DNA of 17,423 nucleotides, taken from contig JABABH010000011.1 of NCBI GenBank assembly GCA_014238325.1, positions 1-17,423 of the forward strand, read 5' to 3'. The notes under the pieces were generated by a model. That model ran no database searches. It was not told where the DNA came from and saw only the letters and a program-made list of their open reading frames with translations. This document shows positions 1 through 7,221 of this stretch, in pieces. The number at the start of each line of letters is the position of its first letter. The stretch's first letter is position 1. The stretch is from Coxiellaceae bacterium (GTDB lineage: Bacteria; Pseudomonadota; Gammaproteobacteria; Coxiellales; Coxiellaceae). The position numbers and the translations under genes were made by a program.

Positions 1-19
1 CCCACCGATATAAAGCACC

Positions 20-93
20 CAAGGATTACGAGGAGGGGGTTGCATCGTGTGTCTATGCGAAGGATGAGCCAAGACCGATGTATGTTGGAACAG
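20..93. repeat. direct repeat, copy 1 (~74 bp)
   Basis: This segment begins CAAGGATTACGAGGAGG and ends GATGTATGTTGGAACAG. It aligns with 329-400 at roughly five positions in six, with one 2-base gap. The shared core includes GCATCGTGTGT and the terminal GTTGGAACAG. The copies are in direct orientation, 309 bp apart start to start, which could mean two units of a longer tandem array running off the left edge, or two members of a dispersed family. Confidence 0.7.
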
Positions 94-328
94 CAGCAAT
101 AATGCACCCAGAGACAATAGACCCTTCGTGTTATGTCGGCTTAATATTTTCCGGCATAGAGTATAAGTTTGTTTTTTTATCATCCTTGATGGTGCTCCTA
201 ATTTTTTCCATGAAATATAGCAATTATTGTGATGCCATATGGGTTGTTCCGTATTATGTTATAGAATCGAAGGCGTTGTCTAGTGTTTTGAGCGTGTATA
301 TGAGCGATAAAAAATTGGCCGCCACCTG

Positions 329-400
329 CAAGGATCGCGAGGAGGAGGGCATCGTGTGTATATGTGCAGGGTGAGCGAAGGCTGATGTACGTTGGAACAG
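329..400. repeat. direct repeat, copy 2 (~72 bp)
   Basis: This is the second copy of the repeat at 20-93, beginning CAAGGATCGCGAGGAGG and ending GATGTACGTTGGAACAG. Read on the minus strand it encodes part of an open frame (VPTYISLRSPCTYTH), whereas copy 1 has a stop in the corresponding frame. The repeat is therefore unlikely to be conserved for that peptide in both copies. Confidence 0.7.
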
Positions 401-462
401 GTTTTTGTCTCAATGTCTCTGGCACAGAGGGCATAACGCGAGCATCAGATTGTCGTACTGAC

Positions 463-1056
463 TTAAAGTTGTGATACAACAGCATTGAGTGATCTGCCTG
501 TTTTTAATAGCGCAGCTGCGAAGTGCGATAAATTTTTGAATATGGGTATATCAGGTAGGTGTTTAATGTGCTGCATGGCCTGGGTGCCATGCCCCGTTTT
601 CACCAGTACAGGTTGGCAGTTTGCCTGTATACCGGCTTGTATGTCCCGCATACTATCACCAACAAAAAAAGGTTTTATAAAGAGATGGGGATAGTCTTTT
701 GCTATAGTATGCAACAGCCCTGGCTTCGGTTTTCTACAGTCACAACCAGTGGCTGGATGATGAGGGCAAAAATAAATAGCGTGAATAGAGCCGCCGAGCT
801 GTGTTAAAGCATCGTGCATTTTCTGGTGGATGGCATGCAGCATATCTATGGAATAATAAGCTCGCCCGATGCCGGATTGATTAGTAGCAATCACCAGTGT
901 ATAACCTGCTTGGTATAGGGCTGCGATGGCCTCTAAACTGCCAGATATAGGGAGCCACTCATCAGGGTTTTTAATATAGGCTGTGGACTCATCATTAATA
1001 ACACCATCGCGATCGAGTATAATCAGCGTGCTTGTTTTATTTAAACGTTGATTCAT
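463..1056 (-). CDS. gmhB: D-glycero-beta-D-manno-heptose 1,7-bisphosphate 7-phosphatase
   Basis: This cytosolic HAD-superfamily phosphatase removes the 7-phosphate of heptose bisphosphate on the ADP-heptose route to LPS inner core. In the 197-residue product the HAD motifs are complete: DRDGVIN at 15-21 (D15 nucleophile, D17 general acid), TNQSG at 58-62, K111, and GDSMRD at 133-138. The family's zinc loop is intact as C97, H99, C105 and C107. The length is normal for GmhB. Its ATG lies inside the 3' end of fmt (20-bp overlap), so the two genes are probably co-transcribed and translationally coupled. The upstream sequence has no strong Shine-Dalgarno, which fits coupling. Histidinol-phosphate phosphatase is a relative, but the zinc loop and single-domain size favour GmhB. 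It implies an LPS containing heptose. Confidence 0.9.
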   Translation of the reverse strand: MNQRLNKTSTLIILDRDGVINDESTAYIKNPDEWLPISGSLEAIAALYQAGYTLVIATNQSGIGRAYYSIDMLHAIHQKMHDALTQLGGSIHAIYFCPHHPATGCDCRKPKPGLLHTIAKDYPHLFIKPFFVGDSMRDIQAGIQANCQPVLVKTGHGTQAMQHIKHLPDIPIFKNLSHFAAALLKTGRSLNAVVSQL

Positions 1057-2020
1057 GACGGCCCAGCCAGGTGTGTAAAGGGATACATAACTGTTGATAA
1101 GCGTTTAAAAAGTCTTGTGCGGAGAGTGTTTTTTTGCCAGCTTTTTGTAATTGTGTTAGGCGCAATATCCCTTGACCTGTAGCGATATCGAGTCCTCGAC
1201 GACTGGCCTGGAGTAATAAACCCGGGGGGGCATCAGTGGCGATGGTATTGGCCTCTTGATCGGGCATGACTTCTGCTTGCCAGATGCGTAATAATTCTTT
1301 ATGCAAATAGCTAAATGCAACCGGTTTTGGGTTAAAGGCGCGTATTTGTTTTTCCAGTATATGAGCAGCTAAGGTCCAATCTAGTTCAGCTTCTTTTTTG
1401 TGAATACGTGGGGCGTAAGTGACGGTGGCTATATTTTGCTGGATGGGTTTGAGCATGCCTGCTGCTATTTTCGTTAAGTTTGCCAAAAGGAGGTCAGCGC
1501 CTTGTTGGGCGAGACGAGGATGCAAGCTGCCGCTCGTGTCCTTTAATCCAATCGGGCAATGAGTTTGAATGAAAATATCGCCTGAATCTAAACCTGCATC
1601 CATTTGCATAAGTGTGACGCCGGTCGTCGTATCGCCTGCCAAAAGGGCTTGTTGGATGGGGGCAGCCCCCCGCCAACGAGGCAGTAACGAAGGGTGAATA
1701 TTAATACAGCCAAGACGTGGTGCAGATAATATGGCGGGGGGTAATAAGATGCCGTAGGCAACGACCACCATCATATCAGCATGATAATGGATAAAGCGCT
1801 CCTGTGCTGTTGTATCACGTAAGGATAGTGGCTGTATAACAGGTATACCAGCTTCTTGGGCTAGTAATTTCACAGGGCTTGCCGTATATTGTTTCCCGCG
1901 CCCTGCGCGACGATCCGGTTGCGTATAAACAGCTATAACAGTATGCTCAGATTGAATTAAAGCCAAGAGTGTTGGTAGCGCAAATGCCGGTGTACCGGCA
2001 AAAATCAGCTTAAGTGACAT
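1037..2020 (-). CDS. fmt: methionyl-tRNA formyltransferase
   Basis: The enzyme transfers a formyl group from 10-formyl-tetrahydrofolate to Met-tRNA(fMet) for translation initiation. The 327-residue product starts SLKLIFAGTPAFA, typical of Fmt. The catalytic triad is N107, H109 and D145, in the signatures INIHPSLLPRWRGAAPIQ (106-123) and MDAGLDSGDI (140-149). The C-terminal tRNA-binding domain is present (FNPKPVAF and onward). Length is slightly above the E. coli enzyme (about 315). In most gammaproteobacteria def (peptide deformylase) sits directly upstream in the same operon; here it is absent and fmt has its own promoter. gmhB follows with an overlap, where rsmB is common in relatives. The ATG at 2020 has only a weak Shine-Dalgarno. 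Confidence 0.96.
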   Translation of the reverse strand: MSLKLIFAGTPAFALPTLLALIQSEHTVIAVYTQPDRRAGRGKQYTASPVKLLAQEAGIPVIQPLSLRDTTAQERFIHYHADMMVVVAYGILLPPAILSAPRLGCINIHPSLLPRWRGAAPIQQALLAGDTTTGVTLMQMDAGLDSGDIFIQTHCPIGLKDTSGSLHPRLAQQGADLLLANLTKIAAGMLKPIQQNIATVTYAPRIHKKEAELDWTLAAHILEKQIRAFNPKPVAFSYLHKELLRIWQAEVMPDQEANTIATDAPPGLLLQASRRGLDIATGQGILRLTQLQKAGKKTLSAQDFLNAYQQLCIPLHTWLGRHESTFK

Positions 2021-2070
2021 AAGTGTATGACCGATAATTAAGGGTTGCGGTATATCTCAGGGAAAAGGAG

Positions 2071-2100
2071 ATAATAATGAGAGTCGTGTAAAAAAGTCAA
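2071..2100 (-). promoter_or_regulatory. putative sigma-70 promoter of fmt-gmhB
   Basis: Read on the minus strand, TTGACT (2100-2095) is followed by an 18-base spacer and TATTAT (2076-2071). Both hexamers match the sigma-70 consensus at five of six positions. The predicted start lies about 45 bases upstream of the fmt ATG. It explains how fmt is expressed without def in front of it. Confidence 0.55.
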
Positions 2101-2109
2101 ATGAAGCTT

Positions 2110-2160
2110 ATATACCGCTCGCGAATGAAGCTGCGAGGTGGTTTATTGTGAGCGGTATAT
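2110..2160. repeat. 11-bp perfect inverted repeat
   Basis: ATATACCGCTC at 2110-2120 is the exact reverse complement of GAGCGGTATAT at 2150-2160, separated by 29 bases. It sits in the fmt/dprA divergent intergenic region, upstream of the fmt -35. It could be a binding site for a dimeric regulator or a hairpin in the dprA leader. There is no U-run to suggest a terminator. Confidence 0.5.
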
Positions 2161-2172
2161 TCTTGTTTTGAT

Positions 2173-2202
2173 GGCTGGCGAAAAATAAATGTTCGCTCAG
2201 CC
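2173..2202. repeat. hairpin with 10-11-base arms
   Basis: GGCTGGCGAA (2173-2182) pairs with TTCGCTCAGCC (2192-2202), leaving one unpaired base and a 9-base AT-rich loop. It lies about 80 bases upstream of the dprA start. No U-run follows on either strand, so it is not a clear terminator. Confidence 0.45.
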
Positions 2203-2279
2203 ACTTAAGAGGACAATCGCGGTTTTCCCCTTAAGCATCCCCATCGCGATGAGTCACTTATTGTAACAGGGTTTCTGTA

Positions 2280-3293
2280 TTGCACGATGGATACAACAAC
2301 CTTTACCATAACCCTATGGGCTCAGAATCTCAAATAGAAAATTTGGCAGTGAAGCGGGGCGTTTGGACGGCAGAGCAAGAGGCCTGGTTGCGCTTACCAA
2401 ATCATTTTATGTTGAGACCAGGATCGTCGGATTATCCACCCTTGCTACAAGAGATTGTCGGTGCCCCGACCTTATTATATGGCCTGGGTAATCCCGACTT
2501 ACTCCGTTCTCCACAAGTCGCGATAGTGGGGAGTCGCAAGCCCACCGCTTTAGGACGAGAAATTGCGGCAGAGATAGCGGCAGCATTGGCAGCAGCAGGT
2601 GTGACGATTACCAGTGGGTTGGCTGTTGGCATTGATGCCGCAGCGCATCAGTCTGCGCTGCAATATCCTGCCTCGACTATTGCGGTTTTAGGCAATGGCT
2701 TGCCTGCAATTTATCCAAGCCGTCATCGTCGGTTGGCCGATGATATTGTGCAGCATCAAGGTGTATTATTATCTGAATTTCCGCTGAATAGCCCGCCTTT
2801 GCGAGGAAATTTTCCCAAACGTAATCGTATCATCAGTGGCTTAAGCTTAGGGACCATCGTCATTGAGGCGGGTTTGCGCAGTGGCTCACTGATTACAGCA
2901 AGGTATGCTGCTGAGCAAAATCGAGAAGTTTTTGCGGTCCCTGGATCCATTCGTAATCCTTTAGCTTGGGGTTGCCATCAATTGATTGAGCAAGGGGCTC
3001 AGTTGATCCATGAAGCACAGGATGTGCTGCAAGTATTGGCGCCAGCGCTCGCTCACGCGCTGCACATGCCCCTCGCTTCATCGAAAAAAATTCAGTCTGC
3101 AGCGCGATCTCAGAGGAAGCTTGATGGCGATATAAAAAACTTGCTAGAGTGCATAGGTTTTGAAATTATGACGCTCGATCAATTGATTATACGCAGCGGG
3201 TATACCTTAGCTCAAGCTTCTCCGTTGTTGTTGGAATTGGAATTAAACCATTATATAAAAATGGAATTAAGTGGCATTATACGATTGCGCTGA
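2280..3293 (+). CDS. dprA: DNA-processing protein DprA (Smf), short N-terminus
   Basis: DprA binds incoming single-stranded DNA and loads RecA during natural transformation. In this 337-residue frame the Rossmann-like domain is intact: VAIVGSR near 80-86, ITSGLAVGIDAAAHQSAL, IAVLGNGL, EFPLNSPPLRGNFPKRNRII and GLRSGSLITARYAAEQ. The C-terminal winged helix is present (about 278-337). The N-terminal SAM-like domain, roughly 50-60 residues in E. coli Smf, is missing: only about 40 residues precede RLPNHFMLRPGSSDYPP, and an in-frame TGA lies at 2250-2252. The start is uncertain. TTG at 2280 (weak AGGG upstream) gives 337 residues; ATG at 2316 gives 325. The gene is followed, after a 379-bp gap, by topA and tsaC. 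Confidence 0.9.
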   Translation: MHDGYNNLYHNPMGSESQIENLAVKRGVWTAEQEAWLRLPNHFMLRPGSSDYPPLLQEIVGAPTLLYGLGNPDLLRSPQVAIVGSRKPTALGREIAAEIAAALAAAGVTITSGLAVGIDAAAHQSALQYPASTIAVLGNGLPAIYPSRHRRLADDIVQHQGVLLSEFPLNSPPLRGNFPKRNRIISGLSLGTIVIEAGLRSGSLITARYAAEQNREVFAVPGSIRNPLAWGCHQLIEQGAQLIHEAQDVLQVLAPALAHALHMPLASSKKIQSAARSQRKLDGDIKNLLECIGFEIMTLDQLIIRSGYTLAQASPLLLELELNHYIKMELSGIIRLR

Positions 3294-3672
3294 GTGTTGG
3301 GCGACGCTTTTTATGCCAGCCTGGATTACATGAATCATGGATCGCGGCTATAAGTGTTCATGCTTGGAGCGCTATTATAATATGGACAGCGTGTTATATT
3401 ATGGTGTATATAATATACTCTATAGCATAGTTTGCGGTAGAAAAATGTATATAACTTTTTGATATATATGTGATTTTATACGTTTTTAGATGGTGTGCAT
3501 GCTTTTTTAAACTCAAGAGTATGAATGGCATTTCGTTTTAAAACCTAGAATAATGGGTGGTGGTATATACGTTCTAATGGCGGCGTAGCAAATTTTGCAT
3601 TGAGTGAGTGATTTTACTATGAGCCAAACGTATGTGTAGCCCATCAGTTTTTGATATGTTGAGGAATATAAC
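3294..3672. other. AT-rich gap between dprA and topA
   Basis: No gene is supported in these 379 bases. Many gammaproteobacteria carry smg here, and no remnant of it is readable. An AT-only inverted repeat (TATATTAT at 3395-3402 with ATAATATA at 3410-3417) and other TATA-like strings are present, so promoter calls are unreliable. A possible topA promoter is TTGCAT at 3595-3600 with TATGAG at 3618-3623 and a 17-base spacer. A minus-strand 80-codon frame overlapping the topA start has no family resemblance and looks like chance. Confidence 0.4.
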
Positions 3673-5961
3673 ATGCTAAAAGCATTAGTCATTGTGGAGT
3701 CCCCGGCTAAAGCCAAAACGATAGAAAAATATCTTGGAAAGTCGTTTAAGGTCATGGCTTCTTATGGCCATGTACGTGATTTAGTCCCCAAAGAGGGAGC
3801 CGTTGACCCAAGCCATGACTTTGCTATGCGATATCAAGTGGTCGAGCGTAATGTGCGCCATATGGATGCTATAAAAAAAATCCTGAAGACCTGCGATACC
3901 TTATACTTGGCGACTGACCCGGATCGTGAGGGTGAGGCCATTGCTTGGCATGTACAAGCTTTATTATTGCAGCAAAAAAGTTTTGCAAAAAAGAAGTTTG
4001 CACGGATTGTCTTTCACCAGATCACCCAAAAGGCTGTCCAGGAAGCGATGCAACATCCGCGTGATATCTTAATGGACTTAGTCAACGCGCAGCAGGCGCG
4101 CCGTGCTCTGGATTATTTGGTTGGATTTACGTTGTCCCCTTTATTATGGAAGAAAGTGCGACCGGGCTTGTCAGCTGGGCGGGTACAAAGCCCTGCTTTG
4201 CGGATGATCGTCGAACGTGATATTGAAATTGCCCATTTTAAGACTCAAGAGTATTGGACATTACACGCTGATCTTGAAGCGCAACAGCAGAAATTTTCAG
4301 CACGCTTGATTGAATATGATCAGCATAAGATAGAACAATTTTCTATGGTCAATGAAGCAAAAGCCCATGAAGTGAGAGAGGCTATTATTCATGCAGCAAG
4401 AGGACAGCTCACGGTGGTACGAGTCGTTAAAAAAGAAAGGAAGCGACACCCTGCCATGCCTTTTATTACCTCAACGTTGCAGCAGGAAGCTGTGCGCAAA
4501 CTAGGATTTTCTGCCTCACAAGCGATGCGGATAGCGCAGCAATTGTATGAGGGGGTGGACGTTGGGACAGAAGGTCCGGTTGGTTTAATTACTTATATGC
4601 GTACCGATTCAGTCATATTGGCACAGGAGGCATTGGAGGATATTCGGACTTTGATTGCTAAAAAATATGGCGTCGATAATGTGCCTAAAGAGCCGCGATT
4701 TTACAAAACTAAATCGAAGAATGCACAAGAGGCGCATGAGGCGATCCGTCCGACCACGGCATCTTTTGTACCGGAAGACCTTAAGCCCTATTTAACTCGT
4801 GACCAGCTAAAATTATACGGTCTTATCTGGAAGCGAACTATTGCGTGTCAAATGGTAGATGCTTTGTTAAATACCGTGGCTATAGATTTAAGCTCGGGGA
4901 ATGCCCTATTTCGTGCGAATGGTTCAACGATTGTGAAACCAGGTTTTATCACCGTCTATCAGGAAGGGGTAGATGATCAAAAAACGGAAGATAGAGATCC
5001 TACGATGCTGCCCGTTTTGGAAGAGGGAGAGAAGATTGCCGTAGATGCTATCCGAGCTGAGCAGCATTTTACTGATCCCCCACCTCGATATACGGAGGCC
5101 AGTTTAGTCAAAGAATTAGAGGCGAATGATATTGGGCGCCCGTCCACTTATGCTAGTATTATGGCAACCTTACAGCAGCGAGAATATGTCGTCATTCATA
5201 CAAAACGTTTTGTTGCGACGGATGTAGGCCAAGTCGTCACCCGCTTTCTTAAAGATTATTTTGAAAAATATGTGGACTATGGGTTTACTGCACAATTAGA
5301 GGATGAGTTAGATGCTATTGCACGTGGAGAGACACATTATACGCCTGTATTAACAAAATTTTGGGAACCCTTTAAAAAATTAATTGATGTCACAGAAAAA
5401 ACGGTACAGCGCAGTGATGTGACACAAGAAAAAATGGATGAGAATTGTCCAAAATGTGAAGCTCCATTGTCGACACGCTTAGGTCGCCGTGGACGCTTTG
5501 TGGGTTGTACGGCTTATCCTGATTGTGATTATACGCGGAACCTTAATGAGTCTGCGGACGCTGAAATAGCTGAGGTGATAGAGGGTCGAGTTTGCCCCAC
5601 CTGTGGCTCGGACTTAGTGATTAAATCGGGTAAATATGGTAAGTTTATAGGATGCTCAGGTTATCCTAAGTGTCGGCATATTGAACCTTTAGAAAAGCCC
5701 AAGGATACGGGTGTGACCTGTCCAAAATGCAAAAAACATTTGATTCTTGAGCGAAAATCTCGACGTAAAAAAATTTTTTATTCCTGTGCCGGATATCCAA
5801 ATTGTCAATATGCCTTATGGGGCCTTCCTATAGCAGAAAGCTGTCCTAAATGTAAATGGCCTATTTTATCGATAAAAACAACGCAGCGCAGTGGCCGGGA
5901 AAAAATATGTCCTCAGCGGAGTTGCGATTTTAAGGAGCCTATGCCTGATGATATTGCCTAG
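3673..5961 (+). CDS. topA: DNA topoisomerase I (type IA)
   Basis: The enzyme relaxes negative supercoils by single-strand passage. The 762-residue product has the N-terminal TOPRIM domain with E9 (IVESPAKAKTIEKYLG) and D82-P-D84-R-E86 for Mg binding. The catalytic tyrosine is Y308 in GLITYMRTDS. GRPSTYASIM marks the conserved core around residue 490. The C-terminal tail has four zinc-ribbon units starting near C592, C641, C683 and C724; the first three have the GC-x-YP-x-C form and the fourth is divergent. It is shorter than the E. coli enzyme (865), mainly in the C-terminal tail. GAGGAA (3661-3666) lies 6 bases before the ATG, which fixes the start. It is followed after 29 bases by tsaC, probably in one transcript. 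Confidence 0.97.
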   Translation: MLKALVIVESPAKAKTIEKYLGKSFKVMASYGHVRDLVPKEGAVDPSHDFAMRYQVVERNVRHMDAIKKILKTCDTLYLATDPDREGEAIAWHVQALLLQQKSFAKKKFARIVFHQITQKAVQEAMQHPRDILMDLVNAQQARRALDYLVGFTLSPLLWKKVRPGLSAGRVQSPALRMIVERDIEIAHFKTQEYWTLHADLEAQQQKFSARLIEYDQHKIEQFSMVNEAKAHEVREAIIHAARGQLTVVRVVKKERKRHPAMPFITSTLQQEAVRKLGFSASQAMRIAQQLYEGVDVGTEGPVGLITYMRTDSVILAQEALEDIRTLIAKKYGVDNVPKEPRFYKTKSKNAQEAHEAIRPTTASFVPEDLKPYLTRDQLKLYGLIWKRTIACQMVDALLNTVAIDLSSGNALFRANGSTIVKPGFITVYQEGVDDQKTEDRDPTMLPVLEEGEKIAVDAIRAEQHFTDPPPRYTEASLVKELEANDIGRPSTYASIMATLQQREYVVIHTKRFVATDVGQVVTRFLKDYFEKYVDYGFTAQLEDELDAIARGETHYTPVLTKFWEPFKKLIDVTEKTVQRSDVTQEKMDENCPKCEAPLSTRLGRRGRFVGCTAYPDCDYTRNLNESADAEIAEVIEGRVCPTCGSDLVIKSGKYGKFIGCSGYPKCRHIEPLEKPKDTGVTCPKCKKHLILERKSRRKKIFYSCAGYPNCQYALWGLPIAESCPKCKWPILSIKTTQRSGREKICPQRSCDFKEPMPDDIA

Positions 5962-5990
5962 TTATATAATTGGGCTGAGCTAGCTGAATC

Positions 5991-6566
5991 ATGTCGCCAA
6001 CGGACTCTGTCGATAACCAGTCGATTCGCCTTGCAGTGAAGTGTTTGCGTGCTGGTGGCGTGATTGCTTATCCGACAGAATCCGTATACGGTTTGGGTTG
6101 TGATCCTATGAATTCTGCTGCTGTACAACGTTTATCTGTGATAAAAGATCGGCCTGAGCATAAAGGATTTATTATCATTGCTGCTGGTTGGACGCAAGTG
6201 CAAACTTGGGTGCGGCCTATTGAGCCTCGTTGTTTACAACCGATCTTGCAGGCAAACTCACGACCCGTGACATGGATATTTCCAGCGATGTTGACGGTTC
6301 CTACCTCCCTATGCGGACCTGGTCATTCCATTGCAATTCGATTCGTCACGCATCCTATTATGCATGCACTATGTGAAGCATATGGAGGACCTATTATTTC
6401 TACGAGTGCGAATCGTCATCACGAATCCCCCATACGAGATCCCATACGTCTTCGTGAAGTCTTTCAGCGGGAAGTCGATGTATTTGTATTGGGTCGATTA
6501 GGCTCGGCGCGGCGTCCTTCCGAAATTAGAGATATGATGACAGGAGTTATATGCCGAGAAGGCTAG
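5991..6566 (+). CDS. tsaC: threonylcarbamoyl-AMP synthase (YrdC/Sua5 family)
   Basis: TsaC makes threonylcarbamoyl-AMP from threonine, bicarbonate and ATP, the first step of the t6A37 modification of ANN-decoding tRNAs. At 191 residues it matches the single-domain TsaC length (E. coli 190), not the longer Sua5. Visible signatures are YPTESVYGLGCDP at 27-39, K52 and R54 in the nucleotide-binding KxR motif, and STSAN at 137-141. It lies 29 bases after topA; the tsaC-topA-dprA neighbourhood is common in gammaproteobacteria. No good Shine-Dalgarno precedes the ATG. The next 640 bases contain no intact gene, only an insertion-sequence remnant. Confidence 0.94.
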   Translation: MSPTDSVDNQSIRLAVKCLRAGGVIAYPTESVYGLGCDPMNSAAVQRLSVIKDRPEHKGFIIIAAGWTQVQTWVRPIEPRCLQPILQANSRPVTWIFPAMLTVPTSLCGPGHSIAIRFVTHPIMHALCEAYGGPIISTSANRHHESPIRDPIRLREVFQREVDVFVLGRLGSARRPSEIRDMMTGVICREG

Positions 6567-6629
6567 TGTGCCGACTTATATCGAGAGGAAGTACTTCGGT
6601 TTATGATAAGATGATGTTGCTATACGCTC

Positions 6630-6655
6630 GCGGGAGTGTTCATAGAACTGTGTCA
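6630..6655 (+). repeat. left terminal inverted repeat of the IS
   Basis: The inner half AACTGTGTCA (6646-6655) is the exact complement of TGACACAGTT at 7196-7205, and the outer half GAGTGTTCA (6634-6642) is the complement of TGAACACTC at 7209-7217. Four mismatches occur over 26 bases. It lies 63 bases after the tsaC stop. Confidence 0.8.
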
Positions 6656-6816
6656 AATGTAAATGAGTGGAAAAGAAATATCCTAGTCGGACACATGAAT
6701 TGAGCTGTAGTCATGTCAAGCCTGGCTCATAGCGTGGGATCTGAGGCCAAGCTTCAGGTGGTTAAATTCCTCAACCATGTGTCATACTAACCATTTTTTT
6801 CTTAAAAAACAAGCTA

Positions 6817-7187
6817 ATGAATACGATACAAGAAGAAATGCTATCAAAAAACCCAAGGTTTGACTTCGATAAATTTAAAAGAGATGTTAGGCTTTTATGT
6901 GGCTGAGAGCGAAGGTGCGCATTTCTGGCTGGGTATTTAAATGATCTCAGGGCACATGGCTACGTCGCCTTATATGCAAGACCCATCCGATGGGAGGCTT
7001 TCATCGACAAGTCCGCAAATACGCGAAGTCAAAGGGTTCCTTTACTTCGGAAGAGGCCTTAAGTAAACTCCTTTACTGTGCTTATTAACGGATCAAAGAA
7101 AAATGGAATCAGCCCATGCACCATTGGGCTCTGATTATTTCAGAAATCGATATGTATTTCGAAGGGCGATTAAAAATTGACTTGTGA
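6817..7187 (+). pseudogene. IS256-family transposase, broken
   Basis: Fragments in different frames match the IS256 transposase order. An N-terminal start (MNTIQEEMLSK) lies at 6817. A central piece reads KEMLGFYVAESEGAHFWLGI (6878-6937), is interrupted by a one-base deletion, and continues as NDLRAHG (from 6940). After a deletion of roughly 90 or more residues, the C-terminal piece begins RRLICKTHPMGGFHRQVRK (from 6963) and continues KGSFTSEEALSKLLYCAY. An in-frame TAA at 7086-7088 stands where relatives have a sense codon; the sequence then reads RIKEKWNQPMHHWALIIS, with MYFEGRLKIDL at the end and a TGA at 7185-7187. With frameshifts, a deletion and a stop, it cannot give active enzyme. Confidence 0.85.
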
Positions 7188-7192
7188 GATTA

Positions 7193-7210
7193 AGGTGACA
7201 CAGTTAGGTG
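7193..7210 (+). promoter_or_regulatory. hemD Shine-Dalgarno and GTG start supplied by the IS end
   Basis: AGGTGA (7193-7198) fits the anti-Shine-Dalgarno and stands 9 bases before GTG at 7208. The codon just upstream in frame is TAG (7205-7207), and no other start codon occurs before the conserved KTVLVTRP. The initiation region therefore lies almost wholly within the IS right end. Confidence 0.6.
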
Positions 7211-7221
7211 AACACTCTCGC
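7196..7221 (-). repeat. right terminal inverted repeat of the IS, overlapping hemD start
   Basis: This mate of the left repeat contains the hemD GTG (7208-7210) and the next codons of that gene. The outer boundary is judged from where pairing with the left repeat stops, so it could be a few bases shorter. Confidence 0.8.

Larger units (their letters stand above)
1..462. other. gene-poor, repeat-bearing region
   Basis: No convincing gene lies here. The minus strand has a 95-codon open frame (485 to 198) overlapping the 3' end of gmhB; its peptide includes VPTYISLRSPCTYTH, which is encoded by the downstream copy of a direct repeat, so the frame looks like repeat-derived or decayed sequence rather than a functional gene. 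The plus strand has a 98-codon frame (78-374) with hydrophobic stretches but no Shine-Dalgarno and no recognisable family. The stretch between the two repeat copies (94-328) is AT-rich with frequent stops in most frames. The upstream limit is unknown because the window starts inside this region. Confidence 0.5.
6630..7221 (+). mobile_element. decayed, internally deleted IS256-family element
   Basis: The element is bounded by 26-bp terminal inverted repeats (6630-6655 and 7196-7221; 22 of 26 positions pair, ungapped) and contains fragments of an IS256 (Mutator-type) transposase. At about 590 bp it is less than half of a full element of this family (about 1.3 kb), so a central deletion has occurred. 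No target-site duplication is recognisable next to the repeats: flanking bases TATACGCTC and TAATACAGC do not match. Between the left repeat and the transposase start are about 160 bases without coding sense on the plus strand. The right end overlaps the start of hemD. Confidence 0.85.

Noticed and set aside
1..462. CRISPR-like array from the direct repeats
   Set aside because: Only two diverged copies of ~73 bp with a 235-base gap; repeat length and spacing do not fit CRISPR and there are no cas genes.
198..485. 95-codon minus-strand open frame next to gmhB
   Set aside because: Part of its peptide comes from the direct repeat, the corresponding frame in the other copy is broken, and it has no Shine-Dalgarno or family match.
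3294..3320. Terminator after dprA
   Set aside because: A short AGTG/CGCT stem before TTTTT is only four pairs with a G-U, too weak to call.
6656..6816. A small minus-strand peptide (MVEEFNHLKLGLRSHAMSQA) inside the IS left end
   Set aside because: It is about 20 codons with no ribosome site or family, so it is probably IS non-coding sequence.
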